The notes: generated from the letters alone by a model not told the origin. A DNA stretch of 12,024 nt from Microdochium bolleyi (GCA_001566295.1 KQ964343.1:1-12024), one strand, 5' to 3'. Counted from the first letter of the stretch, positions 1-7,460 are shown. Numbers and translations are program-made.

Positions 1-376
1 AGTTCCTGCAAGACGTGCCGCGGCGGATCTGCATGCACTGTTAGCCGGTGTGATGGCAGCGAAAGCGAGGATGGCGATGGAGGGCGGGGGAAGGGGCCGG
101 GGCAGACCAACCCAGTGCCACCAGGCTCCGTTGCGGCCTACGGGGATTTGCGAGCGGATGGGCGTCCAGCACAGGAGCGCTGTATGCTTGCTCGGGCGGC
201 ATCCAGCGCAGTCGGACGCCGTAGCCCTGGCAGTCAAGACCCTTGGAGCGGCACTGGACACATGCCGGCCGGACCTCGTCGCACTTGACCCTGCGTGTCC
301 GGCAGGTCCAGCAGCCCGAGAATGTCTTGCTGTGCTTGCGGGGCTCGATGGCTGCACGGAGGCCGTCGTTCAACAT
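1..376 (-). CDS. Zn(II)2Cys6 fungal transcription factor, 5' part (runs off the left edge)
   Basis: Nuclear DNA-binding regulator of the Gal4-type binuclear zinc cluster class. From the ATG at 376 the first exon shows a complete C-X2-C-X6-C-X6-C-X2-C-X6-C cluster (Cys 22, 25, 32, 39, 42 and 49) with a basic RTRRVKC stretch. It is followed by GYGVRLRW, a motif common right after the cluster in regulators with the Fungal_trans_2 type of C-terminal domain (related to acriflavine-sensitivity proteins). The exon frame closes at 41, but a strong intron end lies there: branch site GGCTAAC (46-40) and acceptor CAG ending at 29. Donors GTTGGT (from 111) and GTAGGC (from 141) both keep phase, so exon 2 (28-1) reads PPRHVLQE. 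That resembles the start of the middle region in this family. The rest of the gene lies outside the window. Target genes cannot be inferred. The class is certain; the exact donor is not. Confidence 0.85.
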
Positions 377-844
377 GGCCGTCCTTGTCTCTGTGTCCGA
401 CAGCAGGAAAAGTGGGATGACTCGACCGCACGTTGTGGATTAAAGGGAGCAAGACGAGGAATCCAGGAGCGAGCGAGCGAGCATCTAGCGATTACAGTCC
501 AGGGCGGCAGCAAGGGTGGGCGCTGTACGTCGCCGCGACTCGGGGCTCCGACCTGCCGGCTGCCACGGAGCCGCGATAAGGCGCCTCGCTCATTCTACCC
601 ATGTTGATACGACTACTCTAGCCGGCTCCGGGCCGCGCTGGGGCGAATACCTGAGCCAGGGGCGGCGGCGCTTGCATTAGTGGGGGGCGGCATCCCTAGG
701 GTACGCGTAGGTAAATAGGATATTCTAGATAGGCCGATCCCGGATAGACAACTGCCTGTGTGTAATTCGTTTGTAACTCACATACACCGAGCTCTGTTTA
801 ACCAAGAAGCAACTGCTCGCAGCAACATCCACACAGCAGCAAAC
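377..844. promoter_or_regulatory. Intergenic region between divergent transcription factor and aldolase 5' ends
   Basis: A 468-bp region between two start codons pointing away from each other, so it should hold both promoters. It is GC-rich and holds a short (GAGC)4 microsatellite at 467-482 and a G-rich run around 680-690, where GTGGGG fits the loose CreA consensus SYGGRG. I see no convincing TATA box. The aldolase side is probably a dead promoter, because its gene is truncated. Confidence 0.4.
467..482. repeat. (GAGC)4 microsatellite
   Basis: Four perfect GAGC units in the 5' region of the transcription factor gene. Short enough to be incidental. Confidence 0.7.
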
Positions 845-1170
845 ATGGCTACCACCACCACTATGGCAACCGTCGAGCAGCTTCCTAGGCCCAAGCCGAA
901 ACCGACTCGTAACGAGGAGCCCACCGTGTCCCCAGAACAGCAGCCTGCCCAGGATGTAAAGTCTCAGCCCCATGGACTGGCGGCTTGCGGCACAGGAGGC
1001 TATCCCGTGGCAGGCATGCCGACCTTTCAAGACCCCTATGCGAAGCGGCAATGGCAACTAGAGCACATGGCCGCTTTTCGAGTCTTCGCCCGCAAAGGAT
1101 ATACAGAAGGCACCGCTGGCCACATCAGCGTTAGAGACCCTGTCGACCCGAGCACTTTCTGGATCAACCC
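845..1170 (+). pseudogene. Class II aldolase/adducin family gene, N-terminal exon only
   Basis: The ATG at 845 has a good context (AACATGG) and opens a 108-codon exon that ends in phase 2 at a canonical donor, GTGAGT, at 1171. The first ~58 residues are a Pro/Gln/Glu-rich leader. Residues ~60-108 (FQDPYAKRQWQLEHMA, then RKGYTEGTAGHISVRDP and STFWIN) are the start of a class II aldolase domain; GTAGHISVRD corresponds to the substrate-loop motif that follows the first helices. Family members are usually about 270-320 residues in all. Everything downstream of the donor is missing from this strand, including the HxH zinc-ligand region, and read-through hits TGA at 1172. A C-terminal piece of the same family lies immediately to the right on the opposite strand, so the gene looks split by an inversion. 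Intact relatives are fuculose/ribulose-phosphate-type lyases or epimerases of unknown substrate in fungi. This remnant cannot make an active enzyme. Confidence 0.8.
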
Positions 1171-1186
1171 GTGAGTAACACGAGTT

Positions 1187-1347
1187 CCACTTTCGGCAAT
1201 CTCGTACTCGGCCTCCTTGTCGCCAATGAAGGTTTTCGGCAGACCGGCGGCTTCCACCATGAGCTGGACCTCGCAGGTGCGCTCCATAAGGGTGAAGAGG
1301 TAGGCCGCCTCGTCGACGGTGCCGCCGGCGGTCAGGATACCTTTGAC
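1187..1347 (-). pseudogene. Class II aldolase C-terminal fragment, inverted relative to its N-terminal exon
   Basis: The minus-strand frame here reads ILTAGGTVDEAAYLFTL, then MERTCEVQLMVEAAGLPK and ending near DKEAEYE. This matches the late part of fungal class II aldolases, where an NHG-L-L-T-x-GGTVDEAA segment carries the third zinc-binding histidine and is followed by the long C-terminal helix (LMER-C-x-QL-x-EAAG). The histidine itself is absent (VKG stands where NHG is expected), so the break lies at about 1341-1350. The frame is open and continuous with the HET-domain core upstream of it, giving an in-frame HET-aldolase chimera. On its low-coordinate side the similarity stops around 1187, some 16 bases from the donor that ends the plus-strand N-terminal exon. 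The middle ~100 residues of the enzyme are in neither piece. I read it as debris of an inversion plus deletion. Confidence 0.72.
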
Positions 1348-1582
1348 CCCAAGTGTATGTGCCAATCGAGTCCGGAAACCAAAGATTACGCGCGGTTCGC
1401 GCGTGTCATTGATAAATCCTTCGTAATCGGACGTAGTCCACAGAGCGGCAATATTGAGCCACGCAAACTTGTAAACATCGGCCATTACTGCGCTCTGTTC
1501 TTCCCAATCTTTCTCGCTGTCCTGAAGAATGCAAAGGCTGTCGATCCAGATGTGGTCGAACCCCAGCGACGCACATACCGAT

Positions 1583-1918
1583 CCCGAGCCGCGAGGGCTA
1601 CGAGATCGTTGCATCTCGCGCCGGGCTGAGTAGGGTGTTCTGGATGCCGCACACTCTTAGTGCAAATGGCACCATGGTTAATGGCGGTGCGCTCGTTTTC
1701 TACGAGCTACCGCACAGTGAAGGCTGTATTGGAGGTGGCTTTGTGAGACCTGGTGAGAAGATCTATAGAAGACTTGGGACGGGTAATTTTGGAAGGATCC
1801 CAGAATTATTCTGGCAGGGTGAATTGTTGATGAGCTTGGGCACGTTTTCTCGGGGCCAGGATATATCAGAAGTGGTGAGTGGTTTTGTTCGTGATGAGCA
1901 AAAATTCCGGGAGTTCGT
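1583..1918 (+). pseudogene. Unrecognised coding-like fragment on the opposite strand inside the HET gene
   Basis: The plus-strand frame is open through this stretch and has a protein-like composition: SREGYEIVASRAGLSRVFW, then NGGALVFYELPHSEGC, FVRPGEKIYRRLGTGNFGR and FWQGELLMSLGTFSRG. It sits exactly where the HET gene should carry its first conserved motif, and minus-strand HET similarity stops at both of its edges. A canonical donor GTGAGT at 1875 suggests it could be an exon end captured from another gene. I do not recognise the family. There is no ATG start at its left edge. Confidence 0.4.
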
Positions 1919-1924
1919 CGTCAT

Positions 1925-1963
1925 ATAGGATCAATGTACAGGATAGGATCAATGTACAGGATA
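1925..1963. repeat. 18-bp tandem duplication in the HET gene
   Basis: Two perfect copies of ATAGGATCAATGTACAGG (1925-1942 and 1943-1960) plus three further bases. On the minus strand it is in frame and duplicates the hexapeptide SCTLIL. It looks like replication slippage in decaying sequence. Confidence 0.95.
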
Positions 1964-2728
1964 AACTCATGACGCCTGTCATGCGTACTAAGCGATCCGG
2001 AAACCACGACTTGATAGGCTGCCCACTCTGATCTTTCGCATATATCTTGCCGCACTTCGTATGAGTCGAAGAACACTCCTGCATCCACGAAGCAATCATG
2101 ATCATACTCTCGTCGCTAAGCCGAAAGTGCCATTCGTCTTGTCCAAAGATAAAATGGTGCCGTAGTCGTCCGGAAGACTATGTCGGTCGGTCTCAATAAG
2201 ACCTGGCAACGCCACATTCGGATCGGGATGGAGCATGAAGCTGCCAATCCCCCAACTATACCCGCGCTTATGCTTGACCATGAACGAGACCCTGGCCGCC
2301 TGTCGGTGGAATTGATACCACGTTATTGTCGGTGGCGCATCGAACTTCCACGCCAGCCGCCACTCTTGCAGTCCCGACTTGCGGAGCGTCTCTTCGAAGG
2401 AGACGTGCGGCTGCATGCCATCGAAGAGCAGAAGGATCTTGGCGCAAATCACGCAAGACGGGCCATGCAAGGTTTTCATGTTGGAGGAATGGACAATCTC
2501 GAGGTTATCGCAGGCTTTGCCGTCTCCATAGCTTAGGACGGTCTGGTGGAGAAGTGTAAGGCATTGTGAGCAGAGAGGCCAAGTGCCTGGTCGCGGTGGG
2601 AGAGGCGAGGGACAGCTTGGGTCTGGGGATTGGCTAGTCGGCATTGCCGGTGCATTATCCCTAGTAGGAACATCCTCGAGCCTCTTCTCCAGTTTCCGGA
2701 GCGCCGAAGCGACTATTCGTGACAGCAT

Positions 2729-3138
2729 CTGCAGATATGACGTGATGAGTGGAATGAAGTTGCGGTTGGGAGGTGCGGCCGAGAATGGGGAATGGGACTG
2801 TCGCTTGTGAGGCGGTGGTCGTCAGAATATGTTTATACATAGTTCTGACTGAGGCTGCTTTCGCGGTCAGGTCAAAAAGCAACCTTTAAGTAGTAAATCT
2901 TCAGAGTGACCAGACTTGATTGGTCGGAGGTCGAATCCCGAATTCCGGATTCCGAGATCCTGTAGCGTGGATGCGGGGAAACACTGCTGCAACTCGGCCG
3001 GCGTATTTGCCCGCAACATCCGAAGTGAATCGATAGCTGCTGAAAGGCCTATAAGAATGGCTGCCCATCTGTGCTATCAGTCTAGTATGCCAGACTCGAA
3101 TGCGGCGTCGAGACAGACTAAACAAGCACCCTACCACC
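2729..3138. promoter_or_regulatory. Intergenic region with the alpha/beta-hydrolase promoter
   Basis: The region lies between the start codons of the minus-strand HET gene and the plus-strand hydrolase. On the hydrolase side there is a TATA-like TATAAG at 3050-3055, 84 bases before the ATG at 3139, and an inverted CCAAT box (ATTGG, 2919-2923). At 2938-2955 the sequence CCGAATTCCGGATTCCG contains overlapping CCG/CGG half sites and small palindromes, which could be a zinc-cluster factor site. Functional assignment is by position only. Confidence 0.45.
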
Positions 3139-4480
3139 ATGTATGACACCAGAGAAGAGATCGAGGCACTAGCCACCAGGACTGAGTGAGCATGGACTAC
3201 ACAAACGATTCCCTTGTGTTTACAACAGATCAGCTAACATTAACGCGCACACCCCAGCCCCGGCTTTGAGAAGGTGAGATACAATCGCGTTTCCTTGCCC
3301 GGGTATTATAACACAAAAGAGACCGTGATGACACAGAGTCGGCGATACACTCACAGCTTCGTCTCGGATAATGCGACGTGTGTAACATGGAATACGCAAG
3401 CTGACCTCCCTATGCCAGCTCGTTAACGAGAGCCGCGGGAATGCCGCCCACATGATACCTTCCTTCAAGGACATGGTCAGTGCCCGGAAGGCGAGCCAAA
3501 TCCCTCCTGTGGTCGACACGCCCACCGAGTTTACCGTGAAGGCACTGTTACGCGACGGCACCGAGAGCGAGGTGCGCGTGTACAAGCCGTCCACCGTCAC
3601 TCAGGCCACAACCAACAAGACGCCTCTTGTCGTCCTCGTGTATGGCGGCGGCTTCTGCCTCGGCCACTGGAGCCATATGGGGAGGTGCGCGCGGGCGCTC
3701 GCGTACCTATACGGTGTGACGGTCGCCAACGTCTCGTACCGCCTCGCGCCAGAGCACAAGTTCCCGCAGGCCCCACGGGACGTGTGGGATAACCTGACCT
3801 GGGTGACCAGCGCGGCCGGGCTGGCGGCGATCGGCGGCGATGTCGACCCAGCGCTGGGGTTGGTGGTTGGCGGGATCTCAGCGGGCGGCAACCTCGCCAC
3901 CGTCGTAGTGCAGCGGAGTGCTGCTGGCCCGGCCATGGCTGACCAGTACAGCAGCGGCGGCGAGCCGCAGCTAGCCAGTCCCGTCACAGGCCTGTGGGCG
4001 TCGATACCCATCTACTACGACGACGAGACGGTGCCCGCAAAGTATCGTGCGCTCAACTTCGCATGGGAACAGAACGCCAACGCGTACATCTTAGACAAGA
4101 AAGGTGGCGATGTCTCGCGCGAGAACTACTGCCACGACCCGGAGTCTCCCGAGTTCTGCCCAGGCTACGGCCCCGCTGGAGAGGCCGCGCTGCCCAACAT
4201 GCCTCCGACGTACTTCCAGGTCTGCGGGCAAGATCCACTGCGCGACGATGGGCTCGTCTTTGAAAAGGTGCTGCGCGATCACGGCGTCTCGACACGCCTC
4301 GACGCCTACCCGGGTGTTCCGCACGGCTTCGCGGAGCTGACCGACATTCCTCTCGCGCGTCAGAACCGGGCGGACGCGCTCAAAGGCATCGCGTGGCTTC
4401 TGCGCAGGGATGTGCCTTCAGACGACAAATGCCACGAGGCGCTGAGGGTGGCAGATGAGACGGCGCCCCCTCTTGCTTAG
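3139..4480 (+). CDS. Alpha/beta-hydrolase of the hormone-sensitive-lipase (esterase/lipase) family, three exons
   Basis: Proposed gene: exon 1 3139-3185, intron 3186-3257, exon 2 3258-3273 (16 nt), intron 3274-3418, exon 3 3419-4480, giving 374 residues. The start has a strong context (CACCATG). Both introns have good donors (GTGAGC, GTGAGA), branch sites (GCTAAC 3233-3238; GCTGAC 3400-3405) and CAG acceptors, and the phases fit exactly, producing TRTDPGFEKLVNESRGNAAH before the ATG at 3452. Relatives commonly have a DP-x-F-x-KLV helix there, so 3452 is not the true start. Catalytic parts: oxyanion motif YGGGF (96-100, Tyr where HSL enzymes usually have His), SYRLAPEHKFP, nucleophile elbow GISAG (Ser175), acid DPLRDDG (Asp293) and PGVPHGF (His323). 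It has no signal peptide, so it is probably an intracellular carboxylesterase or lactone/ester hydrolase; substrate unknown. The full triad and intact frame suggest it is functional. Confidence 0.9.
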
Positions 4481-4547
4481 GGAACTGTCCGAGTATGAAA
4501 CAACGACAGTAGCATTTTGAGAGCATCATAGAACGGCCCCATGTTTG

Positions 4548-4553
4548 AATAAA
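4548..4553 (+). terminator. Polyadenylation signal AATAAA for the hydrolase
   Basis: A perfect AATAAA lies 67 bases after the stop codon of the plus-strand hydrolase, followed by a TTTGTTGTGT-like GT/T-rich stretch. Right place and orientation for 3' end formation. Confidence 0.5.
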
Positions 4554-5056
4554 CGTTTGTTGTGTCAGCCGTGGCATAATCTGCATTGTGGGCCATTCCA
4601 ACATGGCTAGAGCCTGCAGTAGACTAGTGCTTATGTATGGAGCTAACACTTGTCACCCCGTACAACCGCCACAGACAACATTTCGATGTCCTATGTCCGA
4701 ACGTATCTTTGATGTGCCGGCCGACCTTCAGCAGTAGATCGCCATTTGTTGTCATCTTTAGCTTATCATGCAGGTGTAGCGTCTGCAACTGTGGCCGAAA
4801 CTGTGGCTTGCAGTTCCCACCCAACGTTGTTGTCATGCCTACAGGAGCAAACCACACTTCATGCAGCGAAGCCGGCAAAGAAGTTTGTGGTTCGCAGAGG
4901 CTCCACCAGCTTTGAGAAAGAATTCTGGATGGGGACTAGAGCACTCTTTTGAGCCATAATCAATATGATAAATAGAAGTACGAAATATCCGCCCCTCACG
5001 ACTTCTGTGTAGCAGGCGACATCTTCCACAACGAGATCAAGAAAGGGGATTTCTGT
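4554..5056. other. Intergenic, nothing recognised
   Basis: Several short frames exist on both strands, but none shows a motif, a credible start or a believable splice pattern. I see no RNA gene or transposon end. Confidence 0.4.
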
Positions 5057-5433
5057 TCAGTCCTCGAACCAGTGGTGCTTGATGAACTGGGGGAACTCTC
5101 TCTCTTTCATGCGTGAATGGATGTTGCAGGAAAACTAGACGCCTGAACTTAACCAGGAACAGTATTGTACTGTTCCGTTTCGCAGGAACGGCTCAAGTTC
5201 CGGAAGTCGAACATCGCTCGACAATGTGCCACGATTCCATTTCTCGTCTCCTAGCGAACTTTTGATTTACTGGATTATATGAGTCTGTATCTATTATTCC
5301 TCAATATAATACCGAGGCACTCATCATAGCCTAGTAGCGATCACCCGTACATCGGGTTGACGATCACGACGCTGCGACTTGAAAGCTGGACGAGGTCGGG
5401 TAGATTTCTCATAAAGCTTTTTGTGGCCTCTTA
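5057..5433 (-). pseudogene. Possible minus-strand gene relic, unrecognised
   Basis: Two short minus-strand pieces look protein-like. At 5430-5341 the frame reads EATKSF, then MRNLPDLVQL and SSRSVVIVNPMYG before a stop that overlaps a possible donor GTGATC. At 5134-5057 the frame reads FSCNIHSR, then MKEREFPQF and IKHHWFED and stops. The stretch between has stops in all frames and no clear intron. They may be two ends of one decayed gene, or chance. I cannot name a family. Confidence 0.2.
5156..5189. repeat. Perfect 9-bp hairpin with an extra half-arm
   Basis: GGAACAGTA (5156-5164), a 3-base loop TTG, then the exact inverse TACTGTTCC (5168-5176). A further GGAAC at 5185-5189 can pair with GTTCC at 5172-5176 as an alternative stem. 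No gene-end context explains it as a terminator. Confidence 0.6.
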
Positions 5434-6022
5434 AACTAGTGACAGACGCGCTGTGGCTTGACTCCTGGTGTGGGTGGTATGAGGCAGTGCCTGAGATGGT
5501 AATCTCCGATGGTGGCGTCGTCGGAGCCCCATGCGCGCGCCAAGCATCATATGTTACGGGTTGGTATCCTTAGTGAACTTGCCGGGGGCGCAATTGTCGA
5601 CTTCGAGCAGTTGCATGGCTCAGCGAGTAAAAGTCTTGCAGCTATTGATGCCGACAGTCCGTGGTTGGCCAATGCAAGAAGCTCTGATATAAGTTGAAGT
5701 ACGGGTGTCGGGTGCCTGCCATACCCCGCAGAGGTGTTCGTTGCATCTGGGCGGGATCCGACGTGGATTTCACCTCGACTCCTGGTAAAGCGCGATCGTG
5801 AATGCCTCCCATCTTGAAATTGAGACACTCGGAAGAGTGCTAGCAGGCCAAGGAGCGGCCTTCATTCGGCAACACCATAATGGTGGCCAGTCTGCGGCAA
5901 AACCCACGTGTCGCACATGGAACTAGAAATATTCAGAGCTCACCGTGCTCACACGGCCGTGATTGTAGTTTTCAGTATTTGTGTGTAAACAGCCAGGAAA
6001 GAAATCGAGCGCTACTAAATCA
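5434..6022. other. Intergenic 3' flank of the SDR, nothing recognised
   Basis: Overlapping short frames at 5509-5828 on both strands show no motif. The 3' end of the minus-strand SDR must lie here, but I see no AATAAA on that strand close to its stop. Confidence 0.4.
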
Positions 6023-6967
6023 TTATTTGGCCCGGTCAACTCCGAAGTCTTCGCACTCCTTCTCTGTCCACTCCCACAACTTCGCCGCGAGCGCCTCATC
6101 TTCTGTAAGCGGAGACCCCTTGCCTGTCTTGCCGATGGGCTCGTAGTAAGTGCCAGATACGACGTCCTTTGAAACCGAGGCCCAGAGCTGATTCAGGGCG
6201 CCCGTAGGAATGTCTACGCCAGTGAAGAAGAGCAGCATTGTCATAGCAAGCCATCCGACCCAACTATTTTCCCTCGTCGTAGTGGAGAGGTTGGTGTTGA
6301 CGACGCCGGGATGGACCGAGGACACTGTGAGAGTGGGATACCGCTGGGCAAGCTCCTTGGCGAAGAGCACATTCGCAAGCTTACTCTGCCCGTAGCGGGC
6401 CCAGCCGCCCATCTCGGCGGCAGAGGTCTTGAGCGTGTCAAAGTGAATGCCATCAACTGGCGCTATAGAGTGGGCAGCTGAGGAGAGGACAGTAATACGG
6501 GCGGTACTGTGTTGATCGGCTGCCTTGAGGAGCAGCGGCAGTAATAGCTTAGTAAGCATTGCGTGGCCCATGTGGTTGGTGCCAAACTGGATTTCGTAGC
6601 CATCCTTCGTAGTTGCTGGTGGGACGTTCATAATACCCGCGTTGAGTAGGAGGATGTCAAGTCGATCTGAGCTATCGAGGACCTTATAGGCCGACGCACG
6701 GACGGACGAGAGGGATGCAAGGTCCATCTCAACGAGCTTGATGCTGACACCGGGTACTTCAGCTTCAATCTCGTCGACCGTCTCCTGAGCCTTAGTCGTG
6801 TTCCGAGCCCCGAGCCAGATCGTCTTTGGCTTATGTTTAGCAAGCTCGAGGATCGACTGCTTGCCCAGACCGGTATTACCGCCCGTCACCAGGATCACTT
6901 TGTCCTTGAGAGAAGGGATGTCGCGTTTGGTGTCAAAGGTGACACCCTTGCTGCCCGATGCACCCAT
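6023..6967 (-). CDS. Short-chain dehydrogenase/reductase, retinol-dehydrogenase/WWOX-like, 314 residues
   Basis: NAD(P)-dependent oxidoreductase of the classical SDR family, closest in style to fungal retinol-dehydrogenase-like enzymes that act on alcohols, aldehydes or ketones of lipophilic substrates. A single uninterrupted exon runs from ATG 6967 to TAA 6023. Motifs in order: TGGNTGLG (28-35) for the cofactor pyrophosphate, GARN (53-56), the acidic-loop MDLASL (81-86), NAG (109-111), catalytic Ser in VLSSAAH (Ser162/163), YGQSK (Tyr192, Lys196) and HPGVVNT (219-225). Residues ~236-250 (WVGWLAMTMLLFFTG) are strongly hydrophobic and may contact a membrane. The N-terminus MGASGSKG fits an N-myristoylation pattern (Gly2, Ser6). 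The length is normal for the group and all catalytic residues are present, so it should be active. The gene stands alone; the nearest plus-strand gene is 1.5 kb away. The substrate cannot be read from the sequence. Confidence 0.93.
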   Translation of the reverse strand: MGASGSKGVTFDTKRDIPSLKDKVILVTGGNTGLGKQSILELAKHKPKTIWLGARNTTKAQETVDEIEAEVPGVSIKLVEMDLASLSSVRASAYKVLDSSDRLDILLLNAGIMNVPPATTKDGYEIQFGTNHMGHAMLTKLLLPLLLKAADQHSTARITVLSSAAHSIAPVDGIHFDTLKTSAAEMGGWARYGQSKLANVLFAKELAQRYPTLTVSSVHPGVVNTNLSTTTRENSWVGWLAMTMLLFFTGVDIPTGALNQLWASVSKDVVSGTYYEPIGKTGKGSPLTEDEALAAKLWEWTEKECEDFGVDRAK

Positions 6968-7100
6968 TATGTCGAGAACCGTGCTACGGCGTTGGCGGAT
7001 GCGATGTTTGTCTAGTCGGTGTCATCCGAGAAGAAGATACAGGTGTTAAGAAAGGGCCCTTCGTTGTTGGTGAACTGATTTTCATCCAATGCTGGCAGAC

Positions 7101-7107
7101 TTATATA
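7101..7107 (-). promoter_or_regulatory. TATA box of the SDR gene
   Basis: TATATAA on the minus strand, in a GC-balanced surrounding, at a usual distance for a fungal gene with a roughly 100-base leader. Confidence 0.5.
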
Positions 7108-7222
7108 CTGTAGGGTCCTGGCATTGCCGAGCAAATAGCGTTCTGGCCGTGCGTCTTTGAGGTCCGAGCACTCAAGTTTTCCAAACTCTCCGGGGACGCA
7201 CGGGCAGACCTTCCCCCGATAA

Positions 7223-7246
7223 CCGGGGTTTCCGTGAGGACATGGG
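7223..7246. repeat. Direct repeat copy 1, with CGG-N5-CCG
   Basis: This 24-bp element matches 7288-7311 with one mismatch (A for C at the 15th base). It contains CGGGGTTTCCG (7224-7234), an inverted pair of CGG half sites with 5-base spacing, the kind of site zinc-cluster dimers bind. Confidence 0.75.
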
Positions 7247-7287
7247 TCTTTAGTCGCCGAGGGCGCGGTCAGAGTCCCCCCGACACC

Positions 7288-7311
7288 CCGGGGTTTCCGT
7301 GCGGACATGGG
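7288..7311. repeat. Direct repeat copy 2, with CGG-N5-CCG
   Basis: Second copy of the 24-bp element, 65 bases from the first in the same orientation; the CGG-N5-CCG core is at 7289-7299. Flanking bases are unrelated, so only the element itself is duplicated or conserved. Confidence 0.75.
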
Positions 7312-7460
7312 ATTTGGATCAGGGCTAGCGTAATCATGCCAAATCGAGCCTATGAGGTGATGTACAGGTCATTTAATCCTGTGATTTAAGTTCACTAACG
7401 CTTGCCCGGTCTTTCACTCGGTGATTATCGCTTTGTCTCAGACTCTGCATCGAGTCTCGA

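Larger units (their letters stand above)
1348..2728 (-). pseudogene. HET-domain (heterokaryon incompatibility) gene, broken
   Basis: HET-domain proteins trigger cell death after fusion of unlike hyphae. The ATG at 2728 opens a 208-codon frame with the usual variable N-terminus: two CxxC pairs (CSQC at 53-56, CVIC at 92-95) after a Pro-rich stretch. After a frame change near 2140-2180 (frameshift, or an intron ending CATAG at 2178), the frame at about 2177-1950 reads WHFRLSDES, then IASWMQECSSTHTKC and WFPDRLVRM. This is the W-C-x3-H-x2-C and P-x-RL element that precedes the HET domain. The first HET motif, around LSHCWG, is absent; in its place lie an 18-bp duplication and an opposite-strand insert. 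The second motif is clear at about 1578-1400: LGFDHIWIDSLCILQDS, DW, M-x2-VY and NIAALWTTSD. The frame then runs into aldolase sequence. No C-terminal HET region is seen. It is almost certainly non-functional. Confidence 0.85.
6968..7330 (-). promoter_or_regulatory. Upstream region of the SDR gene
   Basis: On the minus strand there is a good TATA box, TATATAA (7107-7101), about 135 bases before the start codon, with an ATTGG (inverse CCAAT) element at 7090-7086. Further upstream lie two near-identical 24-bp elements, listed separately. Confidence 0.5.

Noticed and set aside
50..607. 185-codon plus-strand frame over the transcription factor
   Set aside because: It is antisense to a perfect zinc-cluster coding sequence and has no motif of its own.
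3601..4340. Long frames on both strands within the hydrolase exon
   Set aside because: Shadows caused by high GC at third codon positions of the hydrolase; compositions are Arg/Ala/Pro-rich and motif-free.
6210..6967. Frames antisense to, or in alternate frames of, the SDR
   Set aside because: Shadow frames; the SDR has every catalytic motif in one frame.
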